Part shown: positions 56,487-64,000 of the stretch, one piece after another | Numbering within the stretch: the first letter of the stretch is position 1 | Layout: every line of letters begins with the position of its first letter | Assembly (NCBI GenBank): GCA_030522415.1 | Contig: CM060115.1 | Coordinates: forward strand, 9,521,579-9,585,578 | DNA from: Channallabes apus | Taxonomy: Eukaryota > Chordata > Actinopteri > Siluriformes > Clariidae | DNA: 64,000 nt | Direction of reading: 5' to 3' | Program-made: the position numbers and the translations under genes | The notes under the pieces: generated by a model | Told to the model about the DNA's origin: nothing | Databases searched by the model: none | The model's input: the letters and a program-made list of their open reading frames with translations, nothing else

Positions 56487-56634
56487 ACCAGCCACCTTAT
56501 TACTGTAGGTCCACTTTACTATTACTGATTTGGACCCCGTTTTGCTTTGCCTTAAAACTGCCTTTATTCTTCATGGCTTAGATTTAACAACTTGCTGGAA
56601 ACATTCCTTGGAGATTTTGGTTCATATTGACATG
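52801..56634. other. Unique block, candidate conserved DNA at 53740-54060
   Basis: No gene recognised. 53740-54060 is repeat-free with AATTTATTCATGAGC, GGGCCTAATGACTGC and CAGATATTATCCATGG, the look of conserved non-coding DNA. Simple repeats: A-rich 53325-53345, CA 54325-54341, CT 54549-54575, C-rich 56126-56141. Confidence 0.35.
56419..56484. repeat. (CA)n microsatellite
   Basis: About 32 uninterrupted CA units. Confidence 0.97.
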
Positions 56635-56642
56635 ATCAAACA

Positions 56643-57021
56643 TTCATTCATGCATTTTCTATACCGCTTAATCCTGTGTTCAGGGTCGCGGGGGACCTGG
56701 AGCCTATCCCAGGAGACTTCGGGCACTAGACGGGGTACACCCTGGACAGGGTGCCAATCCATCGCAGGGCACACACACATACACACACTCACACACCCAA
56801 TCACACACTACGGGTAATCTGGGAACGCCAATTAGCCTAACCTGCATATCTTTGGACTGTGGGAGGAAACCGGAGTACCCGGAGGAAACCCACCAAGCAC
56901 GGGGAGAACATACAAACTCCATGCACACAGAGACGGGAATCGAGTCTGGCCGGGGAATCGAACCCAGACCCTGGAGGTGCAAGGCAACAGTGCTAACCAC
57001 TACACCACCACGCCGCCTAGC
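56643..57021 (-). mobile_element. Mermaid/V-SINE-like SINE with 8-bp target duplication
   Basis: Full-length copy. Flanks atcaaaca at 56635-56642 and 57022-57029. It shares unusual variants with 12125-12502 (TTAATCCTGTGTTCAGGGTC, CACACACCCAATCACACAC), so the two belong to one recent subfamily. Confidence 0.92.
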
Positions 57022-57029
57022 ATCAAACA

Positions 57030-58518
57030 GTTGCTGCAAAATCAGTCAGAAATCAAGACTCATCAGACCAGTCAATGTGTTCTTAATTTTCTATTGTCCG
57101 ATAATTGGTGAGCTCATACAAATCGTAGCCTCAGTTACCAGTCCTTACAGTAGGTGGCAGGAGTGCCGTCTGCTTCAAGTTAAACCTGGTGTGCATTCAG
57201 GGTTGCTCTTCAACAAACCTCGGAACCACAAGATGTTCCATGAATTACTCTTGCCTTTCTATCAGCTTGAACCAGGCTGCTCATTCTCATCACCCAGAGA
57301 ACTAACCTCACTGGATATTTTCTCTTTTTCATACCGTTCTCTGTAAACTGTAGAGATGGTTATTTGTAAAAATCCCAATAGTTTCAGAAATACTCAGATC
57401 AGCCTCCCTGACACCAACAACCATGCCATGATCAAAGTCATTTAAATACCCTTACTTTCCCATTCTGATGCTCAGGTTGAACTTCAGAAGATCATCTTGA
57501 CCATGCCTACATGCTGAAATACACTGAGGGGCTGCCATGTGATTGGTTGATTAGATATTTGTGTTAACCAGCAGTTGACCAGGGGTAAATTGATAAGAAT
57601 ACAGTATACACTCCTGTAGTATAAGAGGAATAAGAGGGTTAGGGAACATAATCTACTTCACTTTATCAGACCACCCTGATATTTGTTTTTTTAATGTAAC
57701 AGTAAGATCATGGTTTACTGTGGTGTGTCACAGAAGAATTCACAGCTGACCTGTGGAAGCTATGATTTTTTTTTCCTAGTTCTAAAAAACGATTTTTGGC
57801 AGAGCCACAGTTTTTTATGACCCATATATTTGACCAGGTCGGTTTGTGGTCATACGCAGATTACTGTAGTCAATCAAAGGCAACTTATCATGTGGCAGTG
57901 TGGTGCTGTGAAATTGGTTTATAACAGTTTGTACACGAACTTGCTTGTAAGTTAAGAATCGTGGTAAGTTGTACACCTTAAACTATCTACACGATAATGA
58001 ACAGTGAGATTAATTCTATAATTCAGTGCAATCCATATAACATGTTATTTATTATGATAAACAATCCCTTTGATGATTTTGCTTTGATCATGTTCTAAAC
58101 TGTATATACATACAGTACTGCAAACGTCTTGAAGAACGCAGTAAACTAAACTTACAGTAAGTAGGTGGTAGGTTTGACAATGTTTTGAGAACCCCTCAGT
58201 CTCTGGCACAATTTGTGCAGTTAAGGGAATTAGCAACTAAGTTTTACTCAGTATCCTGCAGAGCCAGCTATAGTTCTTTGACTGTCCAGCAGCTTCCATT
58301 TAGTGTTTTTTGTCTGAAAAGTGGTCACTTATATAATATGCTGCTTTCTTTTCCGGCATATATATATATATATATACTCCATAGAAAAGTTTGTGCGAAA
58401 AACACAGTGTATCTAAGACACCTGTACAGTACTGTATATGTCTTCCTGAGCACAGACGACCCCAGCTAATTTAGGAATGACCACTAGGGTACAGTATGTA
58501 AACACATCACCCGTTCCT
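57030..58518. other. Unique sequence
   Basis: AT-rich; (TA)n at 58358-58376; many TACAGTA/TACTGTA heptamers (about 57147, 57600, 57865, 58110, 58155, 58427-58435, 58491). No gene recognised. Confidence 0.45.
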
Positions 58519-58526
58519 CATTAGAG

Positions 58527-58715
58527 CAGCATTTCTGAACTCTGGTCCTGGAGGACCATTGGCCTGCACACTTTAATGCTTTCTCAGCTCCCTGAATACC
58601 TTAATTAACTAATTAACCTAATTAGCAGCATTTTGTTTAATTGAAGTGGGTGTGTTAGAGCAGGGAAAAAACATGCAGGGCAGTGGTCTTCCAGGAATAC
58701 GGGGGAGGACCACTG
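58527..58715. mobile_element. hAT-like MITE with 8-bp target duplication
   Basis: Starts CAGCATTTCTGAACTCTGG, with TCCTGGAGGACCA, and ends GGGGGAGGACCACTG; the TIRs are decayed. Flanks cattagag (58519-58526) and cattatag (58716-58723) differ at one base. Interior words (TTAATTAACTAATTAACC, GTGTTAGAGCAGGG) are typical of a widespread fish hAT MITE. Confidence 0.75.
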
Positions 58716-58723
58716 CATTATAG

Positions 58724-60349
58724 CATGCTTTACCAGTACTCCCTTAGTTAATGTGTGTGGGAATCATTTGAATCAAGAGTCCATCAGCATGGGACATGTT
58801 TCATATGTCTCTGTCAGGGTCAGAGCTACACACTGGCAGCAGCACGTGTCGCTTTTTCCACCATCTCCGCTCCTCCAGGCTTGAATATTGATGCTTTCTA
58901 ATGATTTTAAATAACTTTTTCACCCTGCCTTCGTGAATTCGACATGGTAAAAGTCCCAGCATGGAAATCAGACTATCGGGTGCGTATTGAACAAAACATG
59001 GGAGATATATTTAAAAAAAATATGAAAAGCTATTGGTAATGGGTAGGTTGGTAAGTATTTCTGCTTGAACTGGCAGCACGGAATTGGTTAATGATCGCTG
59101 AGAAGTGCATCCCTGTGGGAGGTCACGCTTACATCGATCCGTCTTTCTCTCCCTTTTCTTCTTTTTTTTCATCCCTCGTCATTTCTGGCAGACCAAGGAG
59201 CTGGGAAATCGATAAGGAATCAAGCAAACAGATAGAGAATAAGCTGTTCACAAAATGTTACTCAGTGAACTTTTACTTCAAAAGAACTTCTGAAATGAAG
59301 AGTAAGGAAGACTTTGATTTCTTTTTGGCAACAACTTTAAAGCCCAGACGCTAGAAAAGCGACGGCGAGATTGGGTGAGGTAGTTAGCGGCAGGGGCGCC
59401 GAGATGTTGCTGCATGATTAAGGATCAACAAACACTACTGATGGATTATTATAAGTGCGGCATATGGTGGTATCTCAATCAGTCCAGGGCTATCTGCATG
59501 GGGTATGAAGCTGGCACTGAAATACCTTTCCTTGTACTATCTCACCTTGCCTGCAGGAAAAACACAGGACTGCCGTCGGCATGCTTCTTAAAGATACATA
59601 GTCTCGAGCAACATCTGAAGCCTAGCCCTCATAATGGTGTTATTATTTCAAGACGATTTTCAGGGCATATGATCAATATTTACTGCACTTCAAATGCCAC
59701 AGGAGCTGAAAGGGCTTTCCAGAACTATCTGAGGGGCTACTTTAGAGGAGATGATAAATGACCCTGCACCTATAAGCAAGTCTTGGTTTACAAGTACTGA
59801 GTATCATGTACCGTATCACGCATGCACTTCTTGTTTAGATGCCGAGCGTCACGTGATCACAACTGAGCCAACGGTTTTTCTCTCTCTTGTGCTGCGGAAT
59901 TGTGGGTAATCGTCTCCCCTGCTTGGTCTTAGTGCGCGTCTCTTACTGGTATAATCAACATTCGTGCGCGTGTGTACTGATTACTATAACACTGTGACCA
60001 CATACAGTATGTGCGTGTAAAATTTTTAAAAAATGTTTGTAAGCGCGTGTAAAGCAAAAGAAAGTCTCATTAGAGAGGTTAAAGATCCATTATGTGTGTG
60101 CGTGCCTGTAATTTGACACTCTGCCCTTTACACCCCCACCCTCCTGCCACCCCCTCTCGGCTTCAGAGACACGCACATACACACACTCTGCTCTACACAG
60201 AAACACTGCTCTGTCGCAATTCTTTTCAAAGATAAAGTGCAGGTTAATTTGTTTGTTTTACTTTACAGCAGTGATTCCATTAGTATGCGCTCACGCGAGT
60301 GTCAATAGCAATGTTCCTTGCTAATTTTTCTGACAAAACAATCTTTCCG

Positions 60350-60404
<55 letters not shown>

Positions 60405-60473
60405 TTAGTGAAATTCAAATAAGAGGAGAAAGGTTTGTAAGATGAGAAGGGGGAGTCTGATTCCTCTTATTAC

Positions 60474-60506
<33 letters not shown>

Positions 60507-62529
60507 CGTCTGCGTGCATAAAGGGAAACACTAATCTGTCAGGATTTATTTTAACTTTTTTCTTAAAGGTAAAGTGCAGGTTAATTTGTTTTATTTTTAC
60601 TTTATATTTTGTATTAATTATTTTTTATGGATTAATTTTTTTGGGCTGTGGAACGAATAATTTGAGTTTCCATTATTCATTGTGGGAAAATTTGATGCAC
60701 AAGTGTTTTGGAATACGAGCCGCTTCCGAAACTAATTATGCTCGTAATCCAAGGTTCCATTGTATGCGATCCTGTCAGGGAAAATGCACCCATCACCAAA
60801 GGCATTGGAGTCCTGTGCTGTCTCTGCAGATTAGCTGTGCAGTTTTGCCTACTTCTTTGCTGCTTAGTCAACCCCCATCATCTTACATTTTTGTTTTTCT
60901 GAAACACCCTAACCCTCAAACTCTGCATCCCTGGTAAATGGTGCATAAGCCACTAAGATACAACCTTGTTATAAGCTCAAAATGGGAAAAAAACACAACA
61001 TGAATTGGATCTCTGGCAAAAAAAATGGAAGCCAGACAGGGAAAATAATAAGCACTCCTGAAAAGAAATAATTCTGCTCTGGTGGTGTTAATTAACGGAT
61101 CACAAACAGACCAAAGGCAGAAGGTGAATGGCAAGCAGTGGTAGCTATTAGTCGCCAAGGGAGTAACACATTCTTCAAGACATAACACATAAATGGGAGT
61201 GTGGTGAGCTGCTATGTTGTAAGGCGCTCATACTATGAGTAATGAGTAATGTTCATAATGATCCAATGGGAAGAAGAAAAGGCTTTAATTAAATCCAGAG
61301 TGGCCACTGGAGAATGAGGAAACACATACCTCTGGGAATGACACTAGAGAGCCAGAGAAGTAGTCCAGGAATGTGGGGGTGGATATCTGTGGGCACAGTG
61401 ATAATTGTAATTGTGTGATGGTGTGAGAGTGGAGCACTGAGTGACAGGACGAGGAAGGAAATCAGGCTGGATGGCTAAGACAATCAGGACAGACCCTTCG
61501 GGAGGGCAATCTTGGTCGAACTGGGTAATTGGAGGTGACGGCGTTGGGGTTATTTAGTGTCAAAGGAAAAGAGAGCCGGGTGGAAAAACAGAGAGGATAG
61601 TATAGAAATGTGTACATGTGGTAATTGGTTGGCAGACCGTTAGTCGGGAAGGTATTCTCAAGGTTCAGGTCAGGAAAGGCGAGATCGATCATCAGATTTG
61701 TTCAGGGCTGCGGAAGGCCCCGAAAAAGCCGGAGGTGCCAAATTGAACTGGTGTGCATCTCTCTTCGAGAGGAAAGAGAGACAAATAGAATGGGCAACGT
61801 GAGCTATACGAGGGATGAGACAAAGTGTCAGAGCGATTGAGCTCGACTTTGGGCAGGGAACAGACGGCAACATAAAGAGGCAATAATCAGAATAGGGTTG
61901 GGTTGGGAAAGAACATAGATGTAGCAAGTGAGGGATGGGAGTGAATATAAAAAGAGAGATAAAGAAAATACGACAGAACATCTGACTCATCCGGGATTTG
62001 GAATGAGATGCACTGAAGAAGAGATTTCAATTAAAAAGAAATGGGTCATGGAAAGCAGGAGGATGAGTTTGAAGCAGTAAGTGTGGGATATTTGACAGCG
62101 TTCTCTTGTTAGAGCAAAGACTTGTGACCTTCTCGACCTTCACTCATTGCGTGAGTTTGTTGTGATGTGTTCAGGTAATGCAATGCGCTTGGGATTTGGA
62201 AATAAAATTGAAATTCTAAAAAAAAAAAAAAATCTAGCTCTTATGTTGGTTTCTTCCTTTCTGGGGGGGAAAAAGGCTCTACTTTTCAGCATTCAAATTC
62301 TTTCAAGCCTTGGATAGCATTTTAAATGGATTTTTTTGGCCCTTAAAGTGGATACGTTCACCAATATTGATTGGATAATAAGCAAAGACCAGTGGTAAAG
62401 CGAATTCCTTCTATTAGCTAATGATACCAATTGGTTACTCAGTGTAGTATTCCTTTAAAATACAATGCTCAAATAGGCGCTGTCACACTTTTAGCCTGTT
62501 AGCCCCATTATTCACCATAATGTGCTTTT
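58724..62529. other. Unique sequence with GT/CA microsatellites
   Basis: No gene recognised. The purine-rich part 61260-62050 gives overlapping ORFs on both strands but no domain. Microsatellites are listed separately. Confidence 0.4.
60352..60402. repeat. (GT)n microsatellite
   Basis: About 25 GT units. A (CA)n tract of about 14 units follows at 60477-60505, so the two can pair as an inverted repeat of about 28 bases around a 75-base loop. Confidence 0.95.
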
Positions 62530-62745
62530 TTGTTAAAATTCAGAATCACTTCTCAGAAGCACTACTCTCTTACCTCCTGAAATGACTGATAAGAGCATAA
62601 ACATGTAAATCCGTCCTGAGGAATTAACACAAGACGCGGTGAGCAATGTGTTGCATTAAAACCCAGAATCACTTCACCTCGCTACTCTCCTACCTCCTGA
62701 AGTGACTGATAAGATAGTAAACATGTAAATTGGCTGAGAGAAAGT
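62530..62745. repeat. Imperfect tandem duplication, unit about 120 bp
   Basis: The string TTACCTCCTGAAATGACTGA then TAAGAGCATAAACATGTAAAT (62570-62610) recurs as TACCTCCTGAAGTGACTGA then TAAGATAGTAAACATGTAAAT (62690-62730). The preceding words AGAATCACTTC and CTACTCTC also repeat in order. Point differences are scattered, so the duplication is not recent. Confidence 0.8.
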
Positions 62746-63670
62746 TGCAAAGACATCGCACGTGATGCGTTGCTTCTTTTCAAATGCGTATGTTTTGCTT
62801 AAGGTTATAAGGGATTTTTTTTAAGGCAAACGTTTGGGGATTACCCTTGATGTGTCAATCAAATCCAGGTTGAGGTACAGAGCGAAGAGCAGAAAAGATG
62901 GTGACAAAAAGAAGAGGTTGGGAGGATGAAACGAGATGAAAAGTGCACTGCCAGAGATACCATAGTATCGTTGATAATTAATGTATAAATAGTATTGTAC
63001 AACAGTTAGATTTGACTAGTTTGAGTAATCTGATTGGACGAGAGGCATCAGTCCAATAACTGTCGGTCGTTATGGGTGAAAGTATTTTGGTACGGTCTGC
63101 AGAACTGGAAAGAGCGGAGAGCAACTGCCTGACATATTCAAATCCAGTAACGGAAGCACGTCAAGCAAGAAAACAGACCTGATAACATTATGTCATCTTA
63201 ACCAACACTTTGTAACTGCTTCTCAGTCATTCTGTATTGCCTCTGAACCAACCGTGTTGGTTTATGATTAACATGTGTTATAAAGCTAACTAGCTTTAAC
63301 ACAATGCTGACCACAGATCAAGGGAACAACTTGGTGTGTGGAACAAGGGACTGTAGACCCATAGTGCACTAGTTTTCCATTTAACATTATTGAGGATTGT
63401 CAATCTGGAAGTTAGTTGATATTCTAAAGCGGAATAAGTGGAAATGTTAAATAAATCTTGTATGTTTCTCAGAACTATTCACCACCTCTATGGTTTATTC
63501 TCATCATCTTTTTACAGTACTACATAGTACCGACAATGAATGTAGAAACTACTTTGACCCATGTTACTTTCAGAAACAGATCTGTCAGTTGCCAGATCAG
63601 TTGACCAAAAATAACTGGTTAAATAATCAAACAAGTAATTATTCTGTAACGCTGCTCTGCGACTATAATC
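62746..63670. other. Unique sequence
   Basis: Nothing recognised; AT-rich. Confidence 0.45.
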
Positions 63671-64000
63671 ACTCACTCATCTTCTACGTATACCGCTCTA
63701 TCCTGTATTCAGGGTCACGGGGGCCTGGAGCCTATCCCAGGATGCTTAGGGCACGAGGCAGGGTACATCCTAGACAGGGTGCCAATCCATCGCAGGGCAC
63801 ACACACATACACACACTCCCACACTCATTCACACACTACGGGAAATTTGGGAACGCCAATTATCCTGACCTACATGTCTTTGGAATGTGGGAGGAAACCG
63901 GAGTACCCGGAGAAAACCCAGCAAGCACGGGGAGAACATGCAAACTCCATGCACACGGAGACGGGAATTGAGCCTGGCCGGGAATCGAACCCGAACGTCT
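63671..64000 (-). mobile_element. Mermaid/V-SINE-like SINE, cut by window end
   Basis: Tail ACTCATCTTCTACGTATACC, CAGGGTCACGGGGGCCTGG, GGCACGAGGCAGGGTACA, CGCAGGGCACACACACATAC, GGAACGCCAATTATCC, GGAGGAAACCGGAGTACCC and GGGAATCGAACCCG. The last part of the head lies beyond 64000. Confidence 0.9.

Overview
The window looks like a piece of a teleost fish nuclear genome, and an ostariophysan such as a catfish would fit. The evidence is vertebrate-type split coding exons, many copies of a fish tRNA-derived SINE (Mermaid/V-SINE-like), Tc1-like and hAT-like transposons, and abundant CA/CT microsatellites. Nothing suggests a bacterial, viral or organellar source. The species assignment is an inference.

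One host gene is supported. Five exons on the minus strand, read from high to low coordinates, encode part of a GPI-anchored neuronal cell-adhesion protein of the IgLON family, best matched to IGLON5. They are 21582-21663, 18734-18966, 16953-17072, 4934-5065 and 3390-3510. All five have AG/GT boundaries, and their phases join into one frame covering the end of the leader, Ig1, Ig2 and the first half of Ig3 (688 coding bases). The signal-peptide exon, the second half of Ig3 and the GPI-signal exon were not found. Position 21664 onward is therefore probably first intron or upstream DNA, and 1-3389 is the intron after the fifth exon.

The rest is intronic or intergenic DNA dominated by mobile elements. 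From left to right the main ones are: an RTE/BovB-like LINE with an ORF open to the window edge (1-1317); two copies of a tRNA-headed SINE (1497-1949, 8671-9064); an internally deleted Ty3/Gypsy LTR element with both LTRs and a 4-bp target duplication (6400-8439); a deleted Tc1-like element (10456-11834); about 16 Mermaid/V-SINE-like copies; a 35-bp-period minisatellite (20140-21290); a three-level Tc1 nest (26171-27470); a fragment resembling ruminant BovB/Bov-tA sequence (30785-30916); and three hAT-like MITEs with 8-bp target duplications (24700-25169, 37289-37831, 58527-58715). Between these lie unique blocks, some of which read like conserved non-coding DNA.

The most unexpected signal is a large excess of the heptamer TACAGTA and its complement TACTGTA. 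I counted roughly 90 by eye against about ten expected. This heptamer is the known canonical excision scar of Sleeping Beauty-type Tc1 transposons (TA + CAG/CTG + TA). In several repeat copies it appears as a 5-bp insertion at a TA when compared with relatives in the same window. The simplest reading is that this genome is heavily marked by past Tc1 excisions. No new protein-coding system was found.
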